Source: Verrucomicrobiota bacterium (GTDB taxonomy: Bacteria; Verrucomicrobiota; Verrucomicrobiia; Limisphaerales; UBA1319). Taken from it: 64,000 bases of DNA. Of the stretch, positions 1 to 8,889 are shown in pieces. Each line of letters begins with the position of its first letter. Position 1 is the stretch's first letter. The notes below the pieces were generated by a model. That model saw only the letters and a list, made by a program, of their open reading frames with translations, was not told where the DNA came from and ran no database searches. The stretch is taken from the NCBI GenBank assembly GCA_022711435.1, contig JAKLFB010000024.1:24617-88616 (forward strand), given 5' to 3'. Made by a program: the position numbers and the translations under genes.

Positions 1-257
1 GGCGTCCGTTCGCGCCCGTCACCCTCTGGCTCCGGATCAAGAAACGCGCCCGGCTGGCCGGCATCCAGGGCAATTTGACCCCTCATATGCTCCGTCACAG
101 CTTCGCGACCCACTTGCTGGACCGGGGTGCCGATCTGCGCGTCATCCAGGAGCTGCTCGGCCATGCCAGCATCAGCACCACTCAAGTCTATACCCACGTC
201 GCTCCGCAACGCCTTCGGGATGTCCATCGCCGGTTTCACCCGCGGGCCTTCCTGTGA
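1..257 (+). CDS. Tyrosine recombinase (XerC/XerD-like), C-terminal part
   Basis: Only the last ~84 codons are in the window, read in the frame that starts at base 3. Tyrosine recombinases of this family cut and rejoin DNA, typically to resolve chromosome dimers at dif together with FtsK. The visible part holds the C-terminal catalytic box: HMLRHSFATHLL supplies the H-x-x-R pair, LLGHAS the second histidine, and TQVYTHV the nucleophilic tyrosine. The short tail after the tyrosine fits a housekeeping XerC/XerD rather than a phage integrase, but the N-terminal DNA-binding domain is missing, so XerC and XerD cannot be told apart and another integrase is possible. The next gene starts 75 bp downstream on the same strand. 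Confidence 0.88.
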   Translation, partial: RPFAPVTLWLRIKKRARLAGIQGNLTPHMLRHSFATHLLDRGADLRVIQELLGHASISTTQVYTHVAPQRLRDVHRRFHPRAFL

Positions 258-332
258 TCGGGCAAGGCTCTCGGCGTCACCGGCTGCAATTTTCGATTCG
301 CGCCGGCGGCATGGACCGCGTATTTTACCCGC

Positions 333-3300
333 ATGTCTGATCCGGGACTGGAACTGACCCACACCGCCGATCCGCCGGCAGCGCCGCCGGGATCGGCGTG
401 GCGGCGGTGTGTGGGGATCGATATCGGGGCCGAGACGGTCAAAGTCGTCGAGCTGGCCGTTGCGGACGGGCGCGTCGAGTGGCGGCGGCGGGAGACCCGC
501 GAGCACGGCAAGGCGCCCGGCCTTGTCCTGCAGCAGATGCTGGCCTCATTCGATTGGCCGGGCGTGGCCGCTGCCGCGGCCGTCGGACGGCTGTCCGGCC
601 AGTTGCGCCTGCCTCAGGTCCCTCCCAAGCAGGCGCAGGCGCGCGGTTTTCGCCACCTCCACCCCGGCCGCGAAGCCACGGTGGTCGGCATCGGCAGCCA
701 CGGCTTCTCCGTGCTCGAGCTGCGCGCCAACGGCGTCGAAGTGTTCCGCGAGAACAGCCGTTGCTCGCAAGGGACCGGGAACTTTCTCCGGCAGCTGGTC
801 GAGCGCTTCTCGCTGACCATCGAGGAGGCGAGCGAGCTGTGTGGGCCGGGCGTGCGGTCTGCCCCCCTCTCCGGCCGCTGCCCGGTCATCCTGAAGACGG
901 ACATGACGCATCTGGCCAACAAGGGGGAGAACCGGGCGGCGATCCTGGCCGGGCTGTTCGACGCGGTGTGTGACAACGTGATGGTTCTCGTCAAGCCCGG
1001 CGTCAGCCCGCGCCAGGTGCTCCTGGTCGGCGGTGTCAGCCGGTCGCCCCGGGTGCGGCAGGTCTTCCAGGACGCGCTCGCGCGCCAGCAGATGGAGCTG
1101 CTGCCATGGGATCCGGATATAGCCACCTACCTCGAAGCCATGGGCTGCGCGCTCGAGTCCCTCGAGCTGGCTCAGGATCCGCCCGCGCTCGAGGATCTCC
1201 TGGCTCGGTCGCGGTCCCATCACCTCGAGCGCGTCGCCAGCCTGGCCGCCTCGCTCTCTCGCGTCCGCCGGATGCCGATGCCGCCGCCCGCCGATCCTCG
1301 CGGCCAGGAGCGCGATCTCATCCTCGGATTCGACCTGGGCAGCACCGGATCCAAGGCCCTGGCGCTGGATGCCCGCACGCTCGAGCAGGTCTGGAGCCAT
1401 TATCGCCGAACTCTCGGCGACCCGGTCGGCGCCGCCCAGGATCTGCTCCGGCATTTCTGCCAAAGCCCCGCCGGCGCCGGCCGGGTGCGCGCCATCGGCG
1501 TGACCGGCAGCGGCCGCGAGATCGCCGGCTCGCTCATGGCCACCTGCTACGGCCGAGGGGCCGTCTTTGTCCTGAACGAGATCGCTGCCCATGCCACCGG
1601 CGCCCTCCACTACGATCCCCGTGTCGACACCATCTTCGAGATCGGCGGCCAGGACGCCAAGTACATCCGATTGGCCGAAGGCCGCGTTATCGACTGCGCC
1701 ATGAACGAGGCCTGCAGCGCCGGCACCGGCTCCTTTATCGAGGAGCAGGGGCAGAAATTTGCCGGGCTCGAGCATGTGGCCCAGCTCGGCGCCGCCGCGC
1801 TCGAAGCCGACCACGGCGTTTCCCTCGGCCAGCATTGCTCCGTCTTTATGGCCGAGGTCATCGACGAATCGGTGGCTGCGGGCGTCCCGTCCAGCGCCAT
1901 CATTGCCGGCCTGTACGACTCGGTGGTCCAGAACTACCTCAACCGCGTCAAGGGCAACCGATCGGTGGGCCATGTGATCTTCTGCCAGGGCATGCCGTTC
2001 GCCGCGGATGCGCTGGCGGCGGCGGTGGCCCGGCAGACCGGCGCCCAGGTCATCATCCCGCCCGATCCGGGTCTGGTCGGCGCCCTGGGCATCACCCTGC
2101 TCACCCGTCGCGAGGTCGACTGGAAAGGGATCGATCCGCTGCATCCGGCCCTGTTCCTCGATGCGAAGGTCGAGCAGAAGAACACGTTCATCTGCCACTC
2201 CACGGTCGGCTGCGGCGGGTCGGGCAACCGCTGCCGCATCGATTGCCTCCGGACCCACGTCGGAGACGAGCGCCGCACCTTCACGTGGGGCGGCGCCTGC
2301 TCGCTCTACGACAAGGGAACCCGGAAGCGAAAACTCCCCGATCGCGCCCCGGATCCGTTCCGGGAACGCGAGGAGCTGGTGCGCGCCCTGGTGCCTGTCC
2401 GCGGAGGCTCCGGCTCGGGCCAGGGGCGGATCGCTCTCTCGGACGAGTTCATCCTGAAGCAGCTCTATCCCTTCTTCGCGGTGTTCCTCCGGGAGCTGGG
2501 GTTGGCTCTGGTCCCTCTGCACGCCGCCGACCACGCCGATCTCAAGCGCGGCATACAGACCGCCAACATCCCCTTCTGCGCCCCGATGCAGCTGTTCCAC
2601 GGCCTGGTCGAGCGGCTGGCCGAAACGGGCGCCGAGCGCCTCTTCCTCCCCATGCTGCGCCACCTGCCCCGATCGGCCGGAGAGGGCCACGCCGTCACCT
2701 GCCCCATCGTCCAGGCCAGCCCCGATATCCTCAAGTGGGATCTCCGGCATGTCGCTCCCGAGCGAATCGTCAGCCCGGTCGTCGCCATCGGTTCATCCGG
2801 CCTCTCCTCCCCTGAATTTCTGGAGAGCTGCCGCGAGCTGGCCGCCCAGCTCGGGATCGCCGGCAGCCGGTGGATCGAGGCTCATGGCCAAGCCCTCTCC
2901 GTCCAGCAGGCATTCGATCGCAAATGCCTCGAGATCGGCCAGCGCGCCCTCGAGTTCTGCCGCGACCGGTCTGCGGTGCCCGTGGTGGTCCTCGGGCGGG
3001 CCTACACGATCTACAACCCCGTCCTCAACTCGAATGTCCCCGCCATCCTCCGCGAGCAGGGCGCCATCGGAATCCCCGTCGACTGCTACCCGGTCGATGC
3101 CGCAGCGCCCGTCTTTCCCGACATGTATTGGGGCTACGGCCAGCAGATCCTGCGCGCCGCCCACCAGATCCGGCGGACGCCCGGCGTCTACAGCCTCTAT
3201 TGCAGCAATTACTCCTGCGGCCCCGACAGCTTCAACCTCCATTTCTACAGCTATATCATGGAGGGCAAACCATTCGCCATCATCGAGACCGATGGCCATT

Positions 3301-4700
3301 CCGGCGATGCCGGCACCAAGACCCGCGTCGAGGCCTTCCTCCACTGCGTCGCCGAAGACGCCCGCGCGTCCGCCGCCCCGCCCGCGCCGCGCGACTTTCA
3401 CGCCCAGCAGTACCAGCCCATCAACATCCGCAACCTCCAGCGCGATCGCGAACGCGAGACGATTCTGATCCCGTGGATGGGCCCCGGCTCCGAAGTCGCC
3501 GCCGCCTGCCTCCGCGGGGCCGGCCTCTCGACCCGGTGCCTGCCGCCCCCGGACAGCGACGCCCTCCGGCACGGACGCCGATTCACCTCGGGCAAGGAAT
3601 GCCTGCCGATGTGCCTCACCCTGGGCTCGCTCCTGCAGTATCTCGAGCCCCGCGGTTCCTCGATCGAGCGCTATGTCTACCTGATGCCCAGCACGTGGGG
3701 GCCTTGCCGGCTCGGCGTCTATCAGCTGCTCACCCGTATCACGACCGAACGCCTCGGCTGGTCCGATCGCCTCCGCTTCTGGTCCCCCAAGGACACCGGC
3801 TATTTCGAGGGCTTCGCCCCCGGCCTGGAGATCCTCCTCTTTGTCGGCATCGAGACCATCGACATCCTCACCCAGGGGCTGCTCGCCGCCCGGCCCGGCT
3901 CCGCCGATCCCGACGCAGTCCAATCCGTCTACCAGCGGTATTGCCGGGAGCTGCACTCCCAAGTCGAAGCCCAAGCCCGCGGCGATCTCTCCCTGGCTCC
4001 GGCTCTATGGCAGATCGCCTCGAGGCGGTTCTTCGGCCTGGCCGATCTGGTCGAGCGCGCCGCTGCCGATCTCCAGCCCCTGCAATCTCCCCAGCCCCGC
4101 CCCACCGTCCTCCTCGTCGGCGAAATCTACGTCCGCCTCACCCCCTTCAGCAACGATTTCGTCATCGAGAAACTCGAAGCCCGCGGCCTGAGCGTCCGGC
4201 TGGCGCCCCTGGGCGAATGGCTGGAATACTGCGATGTCTGCAAGCGCATCGACGGACTCAAGACCGGGCTGGGCGGCCGCATCAGCGACTGGGTGCAGGA
4301 GCGGGTTCGCCACCACACTTACGACATCATGGGCCGTGCCCTGGGCTGGCCCGAGCGCCCCCGGGTGCCGGCGATGATCGCCGACACCGAAGGCTACCTC
4401 CGGTCCAAGCTCCGCGGCGAGGCCGTGCTGACGATCGGCGGCCCCCTCCACGAGTGGCGGCGGGGCGACATCGACGCCATGGTCAGCGTCGGCCCCCTCG
4501 AGTGCATGCCCAACAAGATCGCCGAGGCCCAGCTCTTCCACGTCTCCGAACGCGAAGGGCTCCCCAGCATCACCCTCTCCTACAACGGCGATCCGATCAG
4601 CGACGACATCCTCGACAACTTCGCGTACGAGGTCCACCGGCGCTTCCGCCAGAAACAACCCGCCCAGCCCGCCCCGCGCCACGCCTCGGCCCCCCGGTAG
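333..4700 (+). CDS. Giant BadF/BadG/BcrA/BcrD-type activase fused to 2-hydroxyacyl-CoA dehydratase-like region
   Basis: 1455 aa. Two successive ASKHA ATPase modules are visible. The first starts at residue ~27 (VGIDIGAET) with SRCSQGTG around C144; the second starts at ~332 (GFDLGSTGSK), with IGGQDAKYI near 437 and EACSAGTGSFIE around C461. That Cys-containing turn is where the family binds its [4Fe-4S] cluster between subunits. The C-terminal ~800 residues look like the DUF2229/HgdB-like part, with conserved cysteines in CSNYSCGPDSF (~957) and SGKECLPMC (~1088). Known relatives are ATP-driven electron donors (archerases) for 2-hydroxyacyl-CoA dehydratases or benzoyl-CoA reductases, but the long all-in-one form is of unknown substrate. 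The first module is more divergent than the second. It ends in TAG. No dehydratase subunit genes are nearby, so a stand-alone role is inferred. Confidence 0.85.
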   Translation: MSDPGLELTHTADPPAAPPGSAWRRCVGIDIGAETVKVVELAVADGRVEWRRRETREHGKAPGLVLQQMLASFDWPGVAAAAAVGRLSGQLRLPQVPPKQAQARGFRHLHPGREATVVGIGSHGFSVLELRANGVEVFRENSRCSQGTGNFLRQLVERFSLTIEEASELCGPGVRSAPLSGRCPVILKTDMTHLANKGENRAAILAGLFDAVCDNVMVLVKPGVSPRQVLLVGGVSRSPRVRQVFQDALARQQMELLPWDPDIATYLEAMGCALESLELAQDPPALEDLLARSRSHHLERVASLAASLSRVRRMPMPPPADPRGQERDLILGFDLGSTGSKALALDARTLEQVWSHYRRTLGDPVGAAQDLLRHFCQSPAGAGRVRAIGVTGSGREIAGSLMATCYGRGAVFVLNEIAAHATGALHYDPRVDTIFEIGGQDAKYIRLAEGRVIDCAMNEACSAGTGSFIEEQGQKFAGLEHVAQLGAAALEADHGVSLGQHCSVFMAEVIDESVAAGVPSSAIIAGLYDSVVQNYLNRVKGNRSVGHVIFCQGMPFAADALAAAVARQTGAQVIIPPDPGLVGALGITLLTRREVDWKGIDPLHPALFLDAKVEQKNTFICHSTVGCGGSGNRCRIDCLRTHVGDERRTFTWGGACSLYDKGTRKRKLPDRAPDPFREREELVRALVPVRGGSGSGQGRIALSDEFILKQLYPFFAVFLRELGLALVPLHAADHADLKRGIQTANIPFCAPMQLFHGLVERLAETGAERLFLPMLRHLPRSAGEGHAVTCPIVQASPDILKWDLRHVAPERIVSPVVAIGSSGLSSPEFLESCRELAAQLGIAGSRWIEAHGQALSVQQAFDRKCLEIGQRALEFCRDRSAVPVVVLGRAYTIYNPVLNSNVPAILREQGAIGIPVDCYPVDAAAPVFPDMYWGYGQQILRAAHQIRRTPGVYSLYCSNYSCGPDSFNLHFYSYIMEGKPFAIIETDGHSGDAGTKTRVEAFLHCVAEDARASAAPPAPRDFHAQQYQPINIRNLQRDRERETILIPWMGPGSEVAAACLRGAGLSTRCLPPPDSDALRHGRRFTSGKECLPMCLTLGSLLQYLEPRGSSIERYVYLMPSTWGPCRLGVYQLLTRITTERLGWSDRLRFWSPKDTGYFEGFAPGLEILLFVGIETIDILTQGLLAARPGSADPDAVQSVYQRYCRELHSQVEAQARGDLSLAPALWQIASRRFFGLADLVERAAADLQPLQSPQPRPTVLLVGEIYVRLTPFSNDFVIEKLEARGLSVRLAPLGEWLEYCDVCKRIDGLKTGLGGRISDWVQERVRHHTYDIMGRALGWPERPRVPAMIADTEGYLRSKLRGEAVLTIGGPLHEWRRGDIDAMVSVGPLECMPNKIAEAQLFHVSEREGLPSITLSYNGDPISDDILDNFAYEVHRRFRQKQPAQPAPRHASAPR

Positions 4701-4769
4701 GCCGAGATTGAAATCCGCGCCCCGAAACAAGGCGGTGGCGGCCCGTTGCGGCGGTGTGCAATCATGCGG

Positions 4770-5696
4770 TCAAGTGAGTCCGGGCCATTTTTGCCTGCTG
4801 GCAGCTTCCGCGCGCGCAAATGCGGATTGGAGGATCTCCAGAGCGTTGTTGGGCAGGGGCCCTCTTGCCGCCGCCTCGAGGTTTCGCCTGGCGTTGGCCG
4901 GCTGGGTGGTGCCGACGATCGCAACATGGACCCCGGGCTGCGAGAGTGTGAACCGGAGGGCGATCTCCGGCCAATCCCCTTCGCTGGCGAAGCCGAGATC
5001 GCGTGCGGCCAGGTTCATCGCCGCGAACCGCTCGCAGTAGGGCTTCGCGTAATCCCTGTAAATGCCATGAAACTCCTGGGCCGGGCGCCAAGCCGCGTTG
5101 GCGATCGGTCGCTTGGCGATCACCCCCAGCCCCCGCTCCCGGGCAATCGGCAGCACCGCCGCCAGGTTGGCCTGATCGCAAATGCTGACCGAGGTCTCAA
5201 TCACCGAAATCCCGGGGAGCCGCGCCGCAAAGGCGGCCTCCTGGTTGTCCCCCGAGTAGCCTGCGAACCGGATCTTGCCCGCGTCGCGGGCGCGCATCAG
5301 CGCCCCCACCGCCTCGCCGCGCTGCAGGGCTTCCATCCCGCACGAGTGCAGCAGCACCACATCGATGCGATCGGTCCGGAGCCTTCGCAGAGAGCGGTCG
5401 ATGGCGGCCGCAATCGCCTGGGATGACCACGCCGGCCCTTCGAGGTCAGGAAATTGCTGCCCGCACTTGCTCACCAGGACGCATTCACCCCGCCGGCTGC
5501 CGAGGGCTTTCCCGACCGCCTCTTCCGAGCCCTGATAGGACGCCGCCGTGTCAATGAAGTTGATCCCGGCATCGAGCATGGTTTGGACGATGATCTCGAC
5601 CTGCTTCTGCTCGGTTGCCAGGAAGCCGATGGGCGCAGCTCCCCATCCCAAGGGGGAGACCGAAAGGCCTGTGACGCCGAATGTGCTCTTTTTCAT
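4770..5696 (-). CDS. Aldo/keto reductase
   Basis: 308 aa, the usual length for a single-domain NAD(P)H-dependent aldo/keto reductase that interconverts carbonyls and alcohols. The catalytic tetrad can be read directly: D49 and Y54 in FIDTAASYQGSEEAVG, K77 in VLVSKCG, and H117 in VVLLHSCGM. The N-terminus lacks a signal peptide, so it is probably cytoplasmic. The substrate cannot be inferred. It is convergent with the giant activase gene (stop codons 69 bp apart) and its start is 20 bp from the stop of the interrupted exported-protein gene upstream. The short gap between those two (5698-5712) carries a sequence almost identical to one end of the inverted-repeat element at 30.7 kb. Confidence 0.9.
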   Translation of the reverse strand: MKKSTFGVTGLSVSPLGWGAAPIGFLATEQKQVEIIVQTMLDAGINFIDTAASYQGSEEAVGKALGSRRGECVLVSKCGQQFPDLEGPAWSSQAIAAAIDRSLRRLRTDRIDVVLLHSCGMEALQRGEAVGALMRARDAGKIRFAGYSGDNQEAAFAARLPGISVIETSVSICDQANLAAVLPIARERGLGVIAKRPIANAAWRPAQEFHGIYRDYAKPYCERFAAMNLAARDLGFASEGDWPEIALRFTLSQPGVHVAIVGTTQPANARRNLEAAARGPLPNNALEILQSAFARAEAASRQKWPGLT

Positions 5697-5697
5697 A

Positions 5698-5712
5698 AGG
5701 GTCTGTGAAAAT
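5698..5712. repeat. Solo copy of the MITE-like element terminus
   Basis: AGGGTCTGTGAAAAT matches the first 10 bases and the A-rich block of the inverted ends at 30694 and 30968. No partner end was found nearby, so it is a relic or a coincidence. Confidence 0.35.
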
Positions 5713-5715
5713 CCG

Positions 5716-7899
5716 CTACGGGCGGGTCCAGATCAGCCGATAGAACATCCGCGATTCGGTGGCGGCGACCGGATAAGGGCTGCTGGCGTCTGGAACGTCG
5801 CTATAGGTCCCGTTCGCTTCCTGAGCCGACTGCAGCTTGAACGCTGGATTGGTCCATTCCAGCTGGATCCCGCCGCCTGACCACAAGACGCTCAGCGGGA
5901 TCGGATCCGGCGTCGAGGCCAGGACCTCGACCCGGAACCGGGTGAACTCGAATGGGCTGGCCGCCGTCTCGAGGTTGCCCGCCCTAAATCCGATGCAGTC
6001 GAATCGCGGGTAGGCATAGGTGTTGTCCATGACCGAATGCGACCAGTTGGTGCCGCCGCCCGACAATGCCGTGGTCACCCGCACGGAGGTGAGCGATATG
6101 CGGTCGATGGTGAACTCGAGGGTGTAGGGCGTGTCGTTCTGAAACGCCGGTTCGCCGTTCAGGTTGGCGGGACCGCCGCCCAGCCCCAGGTAGTTGCCCG
6201 TCGTGCCCATCAGGTCGCCCGAGCCCAGATTGTTCCGCGCATAGAGCGAAAACGGATTGCCCGAAAACTGAAGGCCGAAGTTCAAGGCCGCCATGTAGCC
6301 GCGCACGTTCTGCCCATTGCCAGTGCTCCCCGAGCCGAACCCGTCGTTCAAGACGCGCGTCCCGCCGTCGGCATAGTCGAAGAAGCCGACGCGGACGCTG
6401 CCGCCGCTGCTGGTGATGTTGCTGGCCTTGAACTCGAGCGTGCCCTTGAGCGCATGCCCTATGCCCAGATGGACTGGCAGATTCCCGGCCGAATCGTCCG
6501 TGAAATAGCCGAGCCACAGAACGGACGAGCCGGAGGCGACGGTGCCCATCATGGAGAGGCCGCTCGAGGCATCGAGCGAGCTGGCCGTGCTGGCGAACCA
6601 GACGGAGTTGCTCACATCGTAGGGCAGGTTGTTGTAGAGGTAATCCTGGAACAGGTCGTCGACGACCAGGCCGGCGGGCGTTGCGGCGGCCGGGGTCACG
6701 GCAAGGGTGGCGGCCGACGAGGTCGCCGAAGAGCCGCCGTTGCAGTCGACGGTGACAACGGCGCGATATTGGCTGCCGTGATCCGCCGGCGTCGTCGGGC
6801 GTGTCCAGTAGGTCGGCGTCGTCCCGCCCAACCCATCGGCAACATTTTCCCACGTCGCCCCATGGTCGGTCGAGACCTGCCACTGATAGGCGGGAGAGGA
6901 TCCGCCGGCGATGACGGAGAAGATGGCGCCGATTCCTTCGCTGACCGTCTAGTCGGCGGGGTGTGTCGAGATGCTGGCCGCCACGCACAGCGCCTGCGTC
7001 GAGGTCACCTCCGCCCACGTCGTGGCGATCCGGAACTCGTCGAGGAACATGCTGGCCACGACCTCGGTGCCCACATGGTAGATGAGGAACGAGGAGAGCG
7101 AAGGCGCGTCCGCGCCCGCGGTCAGGGTGAGCGCCGGCGCCGGCACATCGCCTTCGGCGGCATTCAGCGATCCCGGGTCCACCCACAAGGCGACTTCGTC
7201 GTCATCCGCGTCCGGATTGAACTGGTAGCGCAGCACGACCAAGTGCGTGCCGGGCGCCAAGGGCGTGGCCGAATCCGCACCGTGAGCGGAGTTGGAGCTC
7301 TTGCTGATTGCGAGGGTGTTGCTGGTTGTCAGCCACACGCCCGCCATCGAGCTGCTGCCCGGGCTGTTGTTGATCACGGGATTGCTGTAGTAGTCGAGCT
7401 TGGCAAAGAGCCGTCCGAAGGCGGGATTGACCGTGTCCGACGGGGACGGCGCCTGCTGGACGTCGATCAGGAAGGAGACGTAAGCGCGGCCGCCGCTGAT
7501 GGCGGGAAACAGGATGCCCCGAGTCCGGTTCGCGGTGGTGTTGGCGGTGCGGATATAGAGGCCCAGGTTCGGGTTGGGATCCTGGTAGAGGCCGGGGTAG
7601 GAAAGGGCCGCGGCGCCGCCGACAACCACGGTGCTCCCGCCGCCCGCGGTGTTCCCGATGGACCAGACCGTGGCGGTGTCGCCATTCCCGAGCCGGCGCG
7701 CCCGGTAGGCGCTGCCTCCCGCGGGCACCTCGACGGACTCATCGGAGGAGTTGGTGTAGGAGCTCGGGAACGGCTCGTAGATCGGCAGCGGCGTCTGAGC
7801 GTCCGCTCCCGCCCAGCCCAAGGTTGCCAGGGCCACAACAGCCGCTGCGCGGCGAATCGTTCGGATGTTCAAACACCCAACAGCATTTTGGTGGTTCAT
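5716..7899 (-). pseudogene. Exported Ig-like/LamG-type protein gene interrupted by one in-frame amber codon
   Basis: Two open segments, 7899-6949 and 6948-5716, lie in the same frame and are separated only by a TAG at 6949-6951. The upstream part has a signal peptide ending near GADAQ and a probable jelly-roll/LamG-like module with a DEFRIATTW motif. The TAG falls inside an Ig-like domain start that reads THPAD-stop-TVSEG, followed by AYQWQVSTDHGATW. In related bacterial Ig-like domains this position is normally Gln (PADQTVTEG), so a CAG-to-TAG change is the simplest reading. The downstream part continues the Ig-like domain, a second adhesin-like module, and a C-terminal domain ending SRMFYRLIWTRP, typical of large secreted verrucomicrobial proteins. 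Function is unknown. It could be a true nonsense mutation, a sequencing error, or rare readthrough. If translated through, the product would be ~727 residues. Confidence 0.75.
6949..6951 (-). other. In-frame TAG replacing a conserved Gln codon
   Basis: The codons on both sides read THPAD and TVSEGIGAIF without any frame change. A single C-to-T transition would restore the Gln. Other genes here end in TAG, for example the activase at 4698-4700, so genome-wide TAG reassignment is unlikely. Confidence 0.8.
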
Positions 7900-7970
7900 G
7901 TGAAGTTCCTTCGTTTCAGATCGGGTTCAATCGCCCCCGGCCGCGGGCAGGCTGCGCCCGCAGGAGGCGC

Positions 7971-8834
7971 TCATGGCATCCACATATTCATGGCCTTCCG
8001 ATAGTTGATTCCGTTGTTCCCGATGTCCTTCCACAGGGCGGGATCGAAGGCCTGGGGGATGCGGCGCGCGTTTTGAAAGACAACGTGGCCGTCGCCGAAC
8101 AACGCGTTCAGTCCGGCAATGCTGTTGTCGCGGTGGGGCGCGGCGGCCGGGCTGTCGAGGCTGTGCACCAGATCCGCCGCCATGCTCTTGGCCTGGTTGA
8201 TCTGGGTGAGCTTGAGCGGCGCCAGATAGCTCTTGCCCGAGGCCGACGGCGACGTGTCCGGCTTGACCTCCGGCAGAAACAGGCCCGGCCCCATGTTCTG
8301 CAGGGTCTTGGATTGCGGAAAATAGCTGTAGCCGCTCCGGACATTGTCGTCGGCCTGCTGCTCGGCGCCGAAGGGCCAGGCGCCGTTGACGGTGTAGTAG
8401 GCATAGGTCCAGCCGCCGCCGTGTCGCTTGCCGCTGGGGCAGTAGCAGACCTGGGGGTTCGGTATATTCTTGGTCGCCCAGGCCAGCCCGAGATTATGCG
8501 GGCCATCGGTGATCTGGCGGGCGGGGGCATTCACGCGCATCATCTCGTAGGGGTACCACGAGTTGGCGTCGCGGAACTTGACCGTTGGCAGGACATCGCT
8601 GTTGTCCTGGGCATACATCAGGAGGCCCAGGCCAACCTGCTTGAGATTGCTCGAGCAGTTGATCCGCAAGGCGCGCTCTTTGGCCTTTGAAAGCGCCGGC
8701 AACAACATCGACGCCAGGATGGCAATGATGGCGATCACCACCAGCAGCTCGATCAGCGTGAATCCCCGGCAGGCTCGCGCGGCCCTTGCCTGCGGCGCAG
8801 CTGCCTGCATAAGCTGCATCGATCCGTCGTTCAT
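7971..8834 (-). CDS. Prepilin-type N-terminal cleavage/methylation domain protein (pseudopilin-like)
   Basis: 287 aa. After a 23-residue basic leader comes CRG|FTLIELLVVIAIIAIL, the class III signal cut by PilD-type prepilin peptidase between G and F, with Glu at +5. The hydrophobic helix is followed by SKAKERALRINCSSNLKQVG, the usual start of the large verrucomicrobial/planctomycetal family of T2SS pseudopilin-like proteins, and the C-terminus has the expected NALFGDGHVVF motif. It probably forms, or decorates, a surface or secretion pseudopilus, but no assembly ATPase or secretin genes are in this window. It lies 71 bp downstream of the interrupted exported-protein gene and may share its transcript. 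Confidence 0.9.
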   Translation of the reverse strand: MNDGSMQLMQAAAPQARAARACRGFTLIELLVVIAIIAILASMLLPALSKAKERALRINCSSNLKQVGLGLLMYAQDNSDVLPTVKFRDANSWYPYEMMRVNAPARQITDGPHNLGLAWATKNIPNPQVCYCPSGKRHGGGWTYAYYTVNGAWPFGAEQQADDNVRSGYSYFPQSKTLQNMGPGLFLPEVKPDTSPSASGKSYLAPLKLTQINQAKSMAADLVHSLDSPAAAPHRDNSIAGLNALFGDGHVVFQNARRIPQAFDPALWKDIGNNGINYRKAMNMWMP

Positions 8835-8889
8835 GCCACAATATCCCGGGAATCGCCTGCCCGCGATTCTGCCCCATCACGGGTTCGGC

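Noticed and set aside
546..2750. A 734-codon open frame on the minus strand within the activase gene
   Set aside because: It mirrors the high-GC plus-strand gene codon for codon, has no domain signature or start context, and the plus strand holds clear conserved motifs. The same holds for long opposite-strand frames at 9586-11208, 17746-19452, 33959-35875 and 46457-49267.
6949..6951. TAG recoded as an amino acid in this genome
   Set aside because: Other genes in the window end in TAG (for example 4698-4700 and 30693-30695), so genome-wide reassignment is not supported.
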